Assembly (NCBI GenBank): GCA_000320545.1
Contig: ADNK01002346.1
Location: 60,489-124,488, forward strand
DNA from: Bigelowiella natans CCMP2755
Lineage: Eukaryota; Cercozoa; Chlorarachniophyceae
Direction of reading: 5' to 3'
DNA length: 64,000 bases
In this document: in pieces, positions 13,601 to 25,216 of the stretch
How the letters are laid out: each line of letters starts with the position of its first letter
Position numbering within the stretch: the first letter of the stretch is position 1
Notes under the pieces: generated by a model
Told to the model about the DNA's origin: nothing
Seen by the model: the letters and a program-made list of their open reading frames with translations, nothing else
The model's database searches: none
Program-made: the position numbers and the translations under genes

Positions 13601-15020
13601 TCTCAAATGCGACACCGAAATCACCAGCCTAGTATAGTGTGGAGAACACACAGGAAATGAATATAGACAGAAGGAATACGCGTTTCTATGTCGCTTCTAA
13701 TTTTAGCAGCATACAAGCAGTAAGCTGAGGGTTTGTATAGAGTTCTCGTCGTCGTTACTATCGTCACTTTGCCGCAATGGTAATGTAGAGCATCACTGCC
13801 TCAAAAGGCTGCTACCATATTCGCGATCATCTCATCGTTGTCGGTCTTGCCATCATGCCCCAGATTGAAAGCTGAAAGCGTCCGAACAAAACCCTATGAG
13901 ACAAAAGCAGACAAAGAATCTCGATGGGATGTTCCAGAACATTGGCATGATACTTGTACGTAGTTTGCACCCTCCTAACAAGTTGCGACAATAGTACACC
14001 TGCCCCGAGGCCCACTGAGTGTTCAGTCCTTCCCAGATTTCATCGGTTATGTAATGCACCTACGAATTGTGTTCATGTACACAAATAGCGGAGAGGGGAG
14101 GAGCGACAAAGCCTAAGGAAACACTGCGGCTCACACACGAAGTAAATCTCTGAAATTACCGATACTCCAAAAAGAAACGCAACAAGTCTGGCCGTGTCGG
14201 AAGACCAATTGCCTCTGAATAGCATCAATAAAGATAGATGTGTGAAGGAAAGTTCATTTTTAAATTACCACATCGGATTATCACCTATCAAAACTTAGGT
14301 TTCTTCGAACTGGCAGGTACTCTCAAGTATTTACATAAACTCCTAGTTTACCTTTGGAAGTCATCTCTACTTCTAATATACCGCACCGCCGCCGCTTGCC
14401 ACTTTGGCCAATGTGCTTCCTGACAAGAAATTGCGTATTCCTTTCTCATCATCGCCGATCGATTTGTTTTGGTCAAAGGGGGGGTACACACCTCTCCAGC
14501 ATCGTGATGATCGGCATACTTTCCACACGCGTACAGAAAGTCGGGAAAGTCTGAGCCAGCCTAAATGGTAGTGATATTGTTGTTGTAAAAATCGACGTTA
14601 TCGATGGTACTTCGTCTTCATCATGTCGACCTCTACAGCCTCTGGGTACATGGCAAGTGCATCATTGTAAAGGGTTCGATTAGGAGAGAGCATTATCTTC
14701 CCGTAATACCTGTCAAGCATATGAACACGATATGCATGCCGATGCGATGATGGAATATAAGATGAATGTATGCATTCTACTGCTTTTAGTCTCGAGTGTT
14801 TTACCTCGCCGCCCTGTGCCCGACCATCGTATGCTTTGCACAAAACATTCAATTTATAAGAAAAAGCCTCGTGAAACTTCCTTATCACCCTTCTTATATT
14901 ATGACAAGTATAGTCAACCGTATTCATTCCAGCTGCATCCACCGAAGGGATCCCGATTGCATTGAGAAGAAGGATGAGAGCGACCATCCGAACACAATGC
15001 CCCCCCGTTGCAGAAGACAT
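8422..15020 (-). CDS. glycosylphosphatidylinositol-specific phospholipase D-like protein (zinc PLC domain + FG-GAP propeller)
   Basis: Resembles secreted GPI-PLD, which cleaves GPI anchors. Many exons, read right to left. It begins at the ATG at 15020, with a hydrophobic signal peptide (VALILLLNAIGIPSVDA). The zinc-dependent phospholipase half follows: AGSDFPDFLYACG (about 14.5 kb), AHWPKWQAAAVRYIR (14.4), LVAFLFGVS (14.2), VHYITDEIWEGL (14.0), GDFGVAFEMAESD (13.6), then IDDMAIWASF (12.8). FG-GAP/integrin-type blades follow: TFGDFDSDGIMEIAVAAYG (11.4), GHAVLAMDINMDGVCDLIVG (10.9), GDVNDDGHDDLLMG (10.4), VLVVGAPGY (9.95) and RFGRFGRHVKI (9.0). The last exon, with SQVAVGASRT, ends at 8422. Acidic and Ser-rich low-complexity inserts occur at about 11.5 and 9.57 kb. 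In the metal motif, the usual His after Trp (SHxxADxxWH) reads Glu. Some exon joins, notably near 12.05 kb and in the first 300 bases, are uncertain. Confidence 0.85.
10571..10609. repeat. (TA)n microsatellite in GPI-PLD-like intron
   Basis: An uninterrupted TA run within an intron of the minus-strand gene. Confidence 0.9.
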
Positions 15021-15700
15021 GATGGCGTTACTGAAAGGCAAAGATTTCGGCAATGCGTGAAAAAGACTGTCGCAGGGAAAAATTGTCAGTAATATTAACG
15101 TTATTCTACGAGTCGTATGCGATAAAAAATAGATGATGGCTTTGATAACCTCAGATGTCAAACCAATCATTCCACTAAACTGCAAGAGCATCACATGTTT
15201 ATTTGAGACTCGAAACGATGGAAGCACCAGAGGGTTTTGGCATTTTTATTACGAAGAGACATATCATTTTAGTTGTCGTAGAATGTTATTTACCAATATT
15301 CTCCGTGGAGCTGCTTACTTTTTGCGTATTAAGGAAAATCTTAAAATCGCTGCTTGGTTCCGAAGGAAGGGGGTCCAAAGAAGCAGGGAGCTTTCGTCAC
15401 AACACAAACCTAAAAGCCAACGAACGTACAGACATCTCAGAACTAGAGGGGATAGCATAGTGAAGATAATTCAGGCTAAAGCGTGGATCCGTTTTATGCT
15501 CATGATGCGTTACTCATTTGTTTTAAAAGCTATTGCTAGCTCAACGAGGCACGCCGCCGAACCCTTTTTTTTCACTGAACGAAAATCAGTACGATATATT
15601 TTCCCAACTGTGCCAAAGCAATAAACACTTACTAATTATGCCTTCAATTCTCATTTCAATCAAAGATTGGATCGAAGTTCCGACCCGAAACAAAGTAGTA
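15021..15700. other. divergent spacer between GPI-PLD-like and DUF1348 genes
   Basis: About 680 bases between two start regions, so it should hold both promoters. Open frames at 15133-15624 show no family signature and are not called. No palindrome island is seen here, unlike the 3' spacers. Confidence 0.4.
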
Positions 15701-16523
15701 ATGTTTCTTTCTTCACGACGTGGACTTCGAATCGGTACCGCGGTCGCCCGTATTTCTCGCCGTTACCAGCTGAGTCGCTCATTTAGCACAGAAGCCCCAC
15801 GATATCCGATACCTCCATTCACCCTTGAGACAGCAATTGAGAAGACTAAAATGGCAGAAGATGCTTGGAACACAAAAGATCCAGAAAAGGTTGAACTGAG
15901 GCGAAATGATGAAATTTACTCTGTTTAACGTTTTCCAACGAAGGTTTCGATGGCATATTCCAAGGATTCTGAATGGAGAAATAGGAGCGTTTTTGTCAAA
16001 GGAAGGTTTTCAAGCTGACTTTTGCCCCTGCAATATAGCATCATAATTTGTATCGCAGGAGCGAAATCAAAGAGTTTCTTACCGATAAATGGAAAAAAGA
16101 ACTTGACTACAAGCTTGAAAAACGATATTGGTGGCTTATACAGCGATTTCTGAAGGTTTTGCAATCCTTGATTATGTATTCATGGTAGGTGTCACGCCAA
16201 TAACAGAATCGCAGTTCGATTTGCTTATGAATACCGAAACGCAGATGGAGAATGGTAGAGCTAAGATACCTTGTGTACCTTTTTATTATTTGATTTAGAT
16301 ACATTCAGGTTCCGAGCTCATGGCAATGAAAATTGGGAGTTTGATGAGCTTGGCTATATGACTCGCCGTGAAGGTTCGCATTCAGTCAACAATTCTGTGG
16401 TATGCAGAAAACTAAGGCACTTGTTTCACAGCTTCTATTAACGATGTTCCGATTGACAAATCTGAGCGCGTGATCGCAATTGACGGTCCACCTCAAACGA
16501 AGGACAATCCAAAATGGACATGA
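15701..16523 (+). CDS. DUF1348 / SnoaL-like (NTF2-fold) protein with mitochondrial-type leader
   Basis: Six exons: 15701-15889, 15944-16005, 16059-16130, 16189-16254, 16309-16373 and 16432-16523. Phases agree and give 181 residues. After a basic, Arg/Ser-rich leader of about 40 residues, the whole DUF1348 core is present: [58 protein letters not shown] and INDVPI. The family is small, cone-shaped and mainly known from bacteria; its reaction is not established. The leader suggests import into mitochondria (inference). An in-frame ATG at 15638 would lengthen the leader. All five introns are 53-58 bases, much shorter than in the neighbouring genes. The gene is divergent from the GPI-PLD-like gene. 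Confidence 0.9.
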
Positions 16524-16539
16524 AAGAGATGGTGCACAT

Positions 16540-17890
16540 TTTCAACAAAGCATCCTCTTCGTTTTCAGTCATTTGTAGTGTTTGCACGCGCACGCGCTAG
16601 CGCGTGCAAATGACTTGATCAAGTGATGCATGCACTGATCGCACTGCTAAATCACTAGATCACGACACATGCGCATTGCATGCACATGTGGTGAGCACCA
16701 CGCAAGAAGAAAAAAACAGTCTCTGCATAGATCATGCACGGCTAACATGTTGTGATGTCATTGTGTGTGCATGCGCGGCGATGCGTGCCACTCTAGCACT
16801 CTGCTAGTCTAGCACTGCTAGACTGGAATGTGGAATGGCTAGCTCAGAGCTAGAGCCGCCTGACAGCCGCGATGGGGTTCAGATTCCTTCTCGTCAACGC
16901 CCTTTCTAGCTGTGACCTCGTCAACAGGTGCCTGCTGTTGATGCTCCAGTCTAGCAGTGCTTTGTGCAGTTAGCCAGTCTAGCAGTGCTCACTGCAGCTC
17001 GCGATTGTCGAAGGACATCGAAGCATTGATTTCTGTGAGAGTGGTGTTGAGACGCATCATCTGTCGTGAAGTACTGACACAAATGTTCCCATCTGGGCTT
17101 GCAAACGGCAGGTCTGGATTGGGGCATTCACGTGCAAGTCCCACAATCTTGGACACACACGAGGCGCAAATCACACTGGCACAGTCCGGCAGTCAGGCTA
17201 GCAGGCGGTCCTCAGCTTTCTAGCTTTCGATTCTGAGGTGCATGTGCGCATGCGTGCGTGCATTTACGCATCTAGGCATGTTGCTGAATGAAAACAGTGG
17301 CAACACTTCCATGGGCATCTGCAACAAGCAGACGCCAGCGGTCGTGAGGGCAGGGTGTGCACGCGTGCCATCACGCATAACCATCATACGCAAGTGGCTG
17401 TGCGTGCGGGCGGGTCAATTTGGCAAGTCTAGAAGTGTGACTTTGATGGACAGCTACGTGTGTCATGCCATGCAAGCAAACAATGACTGCCTCTTGTGCT
17501 TTCGTTCGCTGGAGCTTGCTGCTAGCTGTGCAAGCACGCTGCAACAACACAACCCGGCCACCGGGAACCATCGTGAGCACTTGCAACCCAAGAGAATCCT
17601 CGAGAATCCCCCGAGTTTTTTCCAACAAAAGAAAAGCACATGGTGCACACGGTTCTCCTTGCATTGAAGCATTCATCAAAATGTGCATGCGACTTGAGAT
17701 TCTGCACAAATGAGGTTGTTTTCGCCTGCATTTTGTCGCATGTTGTTGTTGTTTGCGACTACCTTTCTTCTTCCTTCTTGCTTCAGCGTCATCGTCCTCC
17801 CACCCCTGACAAAAACTAGAAGAAGAACCAGAACATAACAATAATAATAACAGATCTGCTCCTCCCACAAACACGACGTCACGCCAAAGA
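16540..17890. repeat. palindrome-rich 3' spacer island 2 (tandem)
   Basis: Follows the DUF1348 stop codon. It opens with a strong inverted repeat: arms TTTGCACGCGC (16581-16591) and GCGCGTGCAAA (16600-16610) around CTAG. The rest is dense in TGCATGCA, AGTCTAGCAGTGCT-like words and CATGCG. Open frames here (16957-17223, 17371-17952) are on both strands, rich in Cys, His and Ala, and lack protein signatures. The last few hundred bases, where the text becomes more ordinary, should contain the promoter of the next + gene. Confidence 0.6.
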
Positions 17891-17904
17891 ACCCGCCCAA
17901 TCCA

Positions 17905-19111
17905 ATGCCTTCTGTGGTATCCATTAACACAAGCAACAAAGGAGCGAATCATTCTGATCTACGACTTCGACGGAGGAGTGGAGATACGAAAATGATGAGA
18001 TCTGGAGAAAAACATAGAAAAGCTCCCGATACAAGTACAGCTCCTTTAAAGATAAGAAGAGAATTCTACTGGTGTGGAAATTCAAGAGCAAACTATTCTC
18101 GCAAGGATAAGAAGAAAATGTTCGATGCTCAGATGGGAAATCTTCACGTAAAACGAAACACTGATTATGGATGCGTCGGCGACTGCATTGTCAGCTATAG
18201 CAACATATGCGATGAATTCGGAAAACTTGCAGCTGGATTTGGGTTTTGGTTTCTGAGACTTTTCCTATTTATAGTCAAAGCTCTATTTGAACCAATTTAT
18301 AGCCGTCTCCCGTGTTTTAACATTGCTGACGGGGCTAGAATTACCTTAACTGAGTCCATTATGGCGTGGTAAAGCGAAGAACCACTTAATAAACACAACA
18401 TTACAGAATAATATAATAATAATGATATAATGAATATAAGGACGATAATGCGCACTTATTAGAGAATATTATGTACTTTCTTTCATTTAATTCCCAGTGA
18501 GAAATATTTTGACAAAGAGCACCTTCCTTCTTGTAATCACTCTCCTTCTTGTCATGTAAGAAGGATGCTGCGGTTTGTCGCCCATTAGGATCCTCATTGC
18601 TGCAATATGTGCCTATGGGTTCATCTACGTGCTCAAAGTTGCGTGTGACTACGAGCCTGATTGCATCACCTTTCGAACGGAAACCGGAGCGTTCATGCTG
18701 GCAAAGGCTTTCGGAAAAGCTGTAACAGCATGCTTCATTGTCGCGATGATATTTGTCCTGAAGCCTGTCACCGAGTACATCGAGACGTAATACAATTAAT
18801 TCAGCTACTTTTGCCCATTTTTGTTTGTTGCATTTGACGACGATTTTATTTTGGTCGATGCCTCGCTTAGACTTCCTTTCGAGAAACGCTGGGGAGCAAG
18901 TTGGAGATCAGTACACCAGAGCTTCATGAATCTTGCAGTGCTTTTTGCGCTTGCTCACTTCTTGGCGCATATGCAGAGAAAGAATAAAGCAAGATTGCCG
19001 GATCTGTATGAAACTTTCCAATTAGTGACAGGAATCATGCTCTTTGGGCTTTGGGTTATAGCTGGATCCCCATTTTGGTTTAGGCGATTGAATGGCACGG
19101 TAGTAGTAGTG

Positions 19112-19145
<34 letters not shown>

Positions 19146-21034
19146 AAGTGAATTACATAATATGATCGAAATGATGAGAAAGAATTATGATAAAGAATAA
19201 TGATGATCGGTCTGGAATCGAAGAAGCAAGTAGGAAATAAAAAGAAGAGGATATTGAAATTTGTGTTCCGAACTACTGCTATATTTCTCACCACTCATTT
19301 AAAAATTGCAGATAGACATGAAGAAGTTGTGCAGACCCTTCGTCGTGATTTTTGATTCGTGTTTCTCCAGAGTTCATCGGTCTTAAATTCGTACATATGT
19401 TGTTAGTAGATACAAATTAGATATACATTTTCATCAAATACACGTACAGCTATAACAACCATGCTGAGAATCCTAAATAATCGGCAACCACAACAGTAAC
19501 AACAACAACAACAACCGCCACCACAACTAGAATCAAGGTTCGGGTAACTTGGAAAGGACACGTGGAGTGGTACGAGCTGAGAGGAGATAGGCCCTGGGAT
19601 GACTTGCTCTACAAAATAAGGAGGGGGTTGAATGATGATGATGGAAAAACGATAACACTAGATAGAGGATGGGTGTACAGCTCGAAACACCACACGTTAC
19701 GTTTGGTGAGAACAAACGACGAGCTGAACGATGCTCTGCACAATGTTAAAGAGCCAGTCATCAGGCTTGATGCTTCTGGTCTCGATATATTAGATCATGA
19801 AGATATTGAGAAAGCTCCAACACCTCCTGAGCTCTCGCCCAAAAAAACAGCGCTCACGAAAAATAGCAGCAGCATCAAGAAATCGTTTAAGAAGAACGCC
19901 TTGAATGAACTGAAGGAGCGCAAGGAGGTCTTAGACGATGAGGACGAAGGTAGCAAAATTAGTCGGGTATCTATCGAAGAAATTACTCACATGGAGAAGA
20001 AAGGTGATGGTAGTAGTAGTGCTACATCGGAAAATGTGAATAATGATGCAGTAGAGAAGGCCCTCGTTACTACTACAATTGAGCTTGTGGAAGCTGTGGG
20101 GGAAAAAAAGGATACTATGACCCAGTTTATCAATAGCAAACTTCCTGATCCTAGTCGCCTACTACCACAACGACGACCAACAAGCAGCACCAACCGGAAA
20201 GTAAGGACAACATAATATACCCATTCCTCTCTCATTTCTGACTCCTCTTTCTCTGTACTTACTACTCGTAACAAACCACTACTTTACAACAAATTTGAAA
20301 TTATTGTGATGGTGGTGGTGGTGATTGGCAGGTGGACGTTCTGGTTTCATTCGATAACGAAGCTAACATATTCCATCTCCGCATTGCAAAGCCTTGGGAT
20401 GATTTGATTGTAGGATTGAAAGAAACATTTGTAGTTGATGAAGAGCGAGGCTGTTTTACGCAGACAGTTAAAGGTACCACCACCACCACTATCATCATCA
20501 TCATCATCATCTTCATTATCATAATTCATGCTACTACTATATACTCCCATGACAGGTCCTTCATTGGACGGTATAGAAGGACTCTATTTTGATGGCAAAC
20601 CAGATGCGAAAGGAGAATACAAATGCACTAAAGTAGACTCGAATGAAACATTGAGTATCATGTTACAAAAAGCAGCTGCTGCTGCTGCTGCTTCTGATGT
20701 TGGTGATGATGGAAAACGAGGAGGGGGTGATAGTAGAGGAAGGCCCAGATTACTAGTATACCCAAAGAAGGTGCGGCGAAGGCATCACCATCATCATCGT
20801 CGGAATAACAACAATGAGACGACTGGTACATGTCCTTTGTTCGGCTGTAACTCCGGGAATCGTAAAGAGAAAGCATACTTCACAAGATGGATGTTCCGAT
20901 GGACCCACATCCCAATGTTTTACATTGTAAGTAGCAGTCATCTTGTTATCGACATTCATAATCAAAGCAAATTTCTTCTTTGGATATTCATGAGACTTTA
21001 CACTCATCCTAATAGCTTACTCCTATCTATTTCA

Positions 21035-21077
<43 letters not shown>

Positions 21078-21354
21078 CCTTTCCTTCCCCCTCTCTCTAT
21101 CCGTCTGTATTAGGTTGCAATCCTGTATACCATCCATGCACAAGACATTTTCCCCATAGTAATCATAATCGTCTGGACTTACTGCTACCGCTCAAGAGTC
21201 TTGCCAGTTGAGAAGATTCTATATACATTTTCACATCGTCAAAATAAATGTGCTCGGTAAGTCGAAGTAAGTAAGTAGGGAGGGACGATGATAAGTCAAC
21301 CTATTAGTACTAGTTTGTTATACGATGTTAAGATTATCATTCCTCCGCGCTCGT

Positions 21355-21392
<38 letters not shown>

Positions 21393-22392
21393 CAAGAGAG
21401 AAAGGGGGGGCGAGAAAGAGCTACAGCAAGAATATTAGTAAGCTCTTCAAATTTGCCCTCCTCCAACGTTTTCCCTTTCTTCTCCTAACTTTTCTTCCTC
21501 CTCTTCTTCTTTCTCTTCCTAAGATTCGCAAATATCCATGACGAGTATCTCTTAAATCTTCGCATTAAACTGGCAAACTCTGTCGTTCCTGATAAGTCAG
21601 TAATAGTATCAGTAGAGTAGCAGTAGCAGCAGTTGGATGTAGCTTCTCTGCACCAATTCATCACCATCATTAATAGTAATAAACGACACTGTCTATTATG
21701 TATCACCATCATTGATAGTAAGCAACGATACTGTCTATTATTCGCCTACTATTTTGTACTAATTTGTGCGTCGTTCGAATGTACGTTTACATCTCTAGCT
21801 TCCATACATTATCATACCATCAATGTACGTTTACATCTCTAGCTCCTACACGTCATCAAACTATCATTATCATTACCATCATCATCAACCACATCCTGAT
21901 CACATTACAACAAACATTTTCCTTCAGATATGGTTATTATGTTGTCCTTGGCCGTGATACGAGAGTATGCAGCTATACAATGGTCCCTGCTGAGGTAGGT
22001 GGTGTGACAATTCAAAGGATGATGAATCATGATGATGATGGTGATATTGAAGAGAGCGAGGAGGAGGTGAAAGGGGAGGAAATAGGAGAGACTTACTTAC
22101 ACCCCAGCTTATGACAAATACTACTATATATGAAAGTTTATGTGAATAATGCTGATAACATGATGATTAAATGCTGCCTGCTTGCTGCGGATACAGGGTG
22201 GAAGCGAGATTCGGCTGACAATAAAGCACTGCACTTTCATCGACTCCGTCCTAGATCAAATTGCTGCTAACGAAAACACCGGTTGGAGGAGCAACAAACA
22301 AACAAACATGCATCTTCCAGCATTCATTCATTAACAAATAATAAGAATACGATTAGTTATGATATTTAGTATTCTGAGGACGATGGTCATTA

Positions 22393-22428
<36 letters not shown>

Positions 22429-24122
22429 AATAGTGGACGTTGAGGAATTGGCAAAGACTGGACAGACATGGTTGTGTGATTAAAACAACACTCACAACAC
22501 TTATTCCCTTCATGGCATCAGTGAGAGGAGGAGGAAGAAGAAGAAAAAGAAGAAGAAGACGACAAGCTCTCTAATGACAAACACATAGGTATAATCTTGG
22601 AAGAGGATTCTTCAAAGTCTATGGACCCTTCATGTCTTGTGATCACACTATTGCAAACGCTGAAAGGGTTGTTATGTTAGTAGGAGGACACTAACCACCT
22701 TCGATCCCCCCACGAAAAGAACAATATGAAAGAGTGGAGAGTGCTATGAGATAATATGAAAGACAAGAGCACAATATAGTATATGATATCCCTCTATCAA
22801 AGCGCATATAATAATATAAATACTGTGAGAAATTCATGGTGATGGTTATGATAATGATGATGATGGTAGTGATGGTGGGCGATATGATATTCTACGTGAT
22901 CAGGTTGCAGTTTTGGTGCAAACGACTGGTAGCGTGGTATCTGACACTGTCATCAGCTTTCAGAACATAAGAAAGTAGTTGAGTTGTTTGTTGTCGTGAT
23001 CTAAGAAGCTTCACATTAACCATAAGCGTGTAGTAGTAGTAGTAGAGAGAGAAAGAGAGAGAAGTAACTGAATCACCTGAATTATAGCAAGACTGCACGA
23101 TTATACACACCTCCATCATTTCGTCGTACTCTTACCATGCCAGACGAATGAGTGCTATTATCATTATGACCATAACAACAATAACAATAACAATAACAAC
23201 AATAACAGCTACTACTATGGCTGTGATAATAATAACAACCTAAAACTAGGTACTGGGACAAGGTTGTTGTCTTTCCAGTTGGCTCGGCACTCATGAATTA
23301 TGATGGTGATAGTAATGTAAAATCATCGTCGGTGAATAACAAAGGGGAGCAGCGGCAAGAGACCACCATTTTTACAAACACTGATGTACAGAACTGGAGC
23401 TCCTCAGAACAAAAGTAGTAAGTGTGCGGGAGAAGAAGTAGCCATATCACGAATGTTGTTTTTAAATAAAATCTGAGATACTACTCGGAACATAATAATA
23501 AAAACCATAATTTCATGATGTGCGTTTATCTGTTCATTTCTCCCGCGTTGAATCTGTTTACTTACCTATAAATAATTGTCACAGATACAAGTGGATTATG
23601 AATCGTATCGATAGAGAAATAGCTGGAGATCAAACGCTACTACCTATGCCTTGCAACCTCAACTCGGCTATGACTCCGAGAAGCCCCCCTCCTCTTGAAG
23701 AAGATCCAACGAAAAAGTTCATGGAGAATAAAATCCCTTATTGGCCAGATTCTGTCAGCTTCAAAGGAAAGGTAAGTGAGGATGATTTCGCTTATGATAA
23801 TGATAACAACAGAAAGTCATCAGTGTTTCAGTGTTTCTTATGAGCGATTGATATTTTGGAAACAACACTGTTCATTTGTCAGCTTCCAGTGGAAGTGCAA
23901 AGAAACAAGGATGATATCGTTGTCATAGGCCTTCACCGTATTCAGAGGAACCTTGCAGAGCACATATTGAAGCAATTACAAATCTATAACTATAACATTT
24001 TGGTATGCAGTGGAGCTTGGGCAAACCATATTCATGACATCCTAGAAGATGACAAGTTTGACCCAGTTGAGGAGAAGCCACTGGAAAAAGTAAAGCTACA
24101 TCTTGAGCTCTTTGGGGATTAG
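17905..24122 (+). CDS. ferric reductase/NADPH oxidase-like transmembrane protein with two PB1-like modules in the central loop
   Basis: Exons, with all phases consistent: 17905-18368, 18589-18786, 18871-19099, 19538-20200, 20332-20473, 20556-20926, 21114-21256, 21524-21595, 21928-21994, 22197-22281, 22606-22679, 22904-22974, 23092-23151, 23585-23771 and 23883-24122. This gives about 1,021 residues. Exons 1-3 hold a basic N-terminus and several membrane helices. SVHQSFMNLAVLFALAHFLAH has two His 14 residues apart, as in the NOX/FRE haem pair. A second pair lies in RWTHIPMFYI / VAILYTIH. Then come a flavin-domain-like stretch (YGYYVVLG, CSYTMVP), a pyridine-nucleotide-like stretch (FFKVYGPF, ERVVML) and a C-terminal VCSG. 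Between helices 4 and 5 lie two modules, each with a PWDDL core, and acidic and polyAla linkers. Family membership rests on order and spacing, not strong identity. A further small exon between 19100 and 19537 is possible. The G-rich NADPH loop is not recognisable. Confidence 0.6.
21041..21073. repeat. (CT)n microsatellite in NOX-like intron
   Basis: Forms an extended pyrimidine tract 40 bases before the acceptor of exon 21114. Confidence 0.9.
21355..21391. repeat. (CA)n microsatellite in NOX-like intron
   Basis: An uninterrupted CA run between exons 21114-21256 and 21524-21595. Confidence 0.9.
22395..22426. repeat. (GT)n microsatellite in NOX-like intron
   Basis: An uninterrupted GT run between exons 22197-22281 and 22606-22679. 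Confidence 0.9.
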
Positions 24123-25216
24123 CTTTATCTAGTTATTGTTAGCATCTAGTTAGCGTAAAGAGCCGTGGTGAGACGTATTTGCATGATGAGGCTACGTCTA
24201 GATGCAACCAGTAGATGCAAGAAGCAATTTCTTGAGTGCTGCAAGTCTCGCAACACACACCTTGCCATGCATGCGCACCTCTGATCTGTTGTCAACATGT
24301 CGATCACGCACATGAGTAGCAGACCATGCATTTGTGACTTCATGTGCAACTTTGATTCCACCATGCGATCGAGCACAAATTTGAAACATGCGTGCGCTAG
24401 ATTCTGCTCATCTCATGTCATGACAATGACCGCTTAGCGCTTCTCATTTGACAACACAACAAAGCAAGTTTCATTTCCACGTGGATGACACCCAGAGCAT
24501 GCCGCTTTTGCACGTCAGACGTGCTTTAAGTGTGCACCGCACTTCGTGCACACACACACATTGCTAGATTGCACGTGACACACCACACTTGCACTTCACT
24601 TTTTCCTGCCCTGGAGCAAATAATAGTTCACCTACAAGGTCACAAGACTTTTCAAAAGCGTCTCGCTTTGACATGCAGTCGTGACGACGGTGCATTGACG
24701 AGCACAAAATTGAAGTGCACATGCGCTGAGCTCTGTGCATCTCACGTTGTGGCAATGATCACTTGCTAGCTTCGCGCTTCTCGTTTGACAACGCAATGAA
24801 GTGAACTTTGTTTCCACGTGGACGTTCAGAGCACGCCGCATTTTGCACGCACTTCTTGAGACGGAGTATAAAACAATAGTTAAAACCTTCATGATTTTGC
24901 ACGTTGCTCTTATTTGCTCACGCAAGTTCAATGCTGTACTGTGTGCGGCAACACATGCACGTGCGACGTACGTGTTTCAATGAGAAGCGGCGTTCGCATC
25001 GTGCGCGCCCATGTCCAGACGTCTAGGTGTTGACACGCCACTCACACTTCGTGGACTGAACCACCACGTTGACAACGACTGTGGATGGCAAAATCCTGAT
25101 TTTTCCCATGCAATTGGCACATTGAGCAATCTCTAGACCTTCTTGGCTTCTTGATAACTAGATAACTTGTAAACTTTCACGCTGTATGTCTATTATGGAA
25201 CATGAATAAAGGTTGT
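24123..25216. repeat. palindrome-rich 3' spacer island 3 (convergent), with an internal duplicated unit
   Basis: Lies between the 3' ends of the NOX-like (+) and DUF924 (-) genes. It is rich in TGCACG, CACGTG and CATGCG words. A unit of about 140 bases occurs twice: about 24365-24510 and about 24695-24850. The copies share the order GAGCACAAA...TTGAA, CTCATGT/CTCACGT, GCTTCTC-TTTGACAAC and TTTCCACGTGGA. Many short open frames on both strands are by-products of this composition. Confidence 0.65.

Noticed and set aside
14598-15227. A 209-codon minus-strand frame read as one exon
   Set aside because: Only its parts from 15020 down fit the GPI-PLD-like gene; the first 69 codons precede the signal peptide and an intron is likely inside.
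18556-18588. A 33-base mini-intron in the NOX-like gene
   Set aside because: Joining 18368 directly to 18589 keeps phase and gives an uninterrupted membrane helix, so no tiny intron or extra exon is needed.
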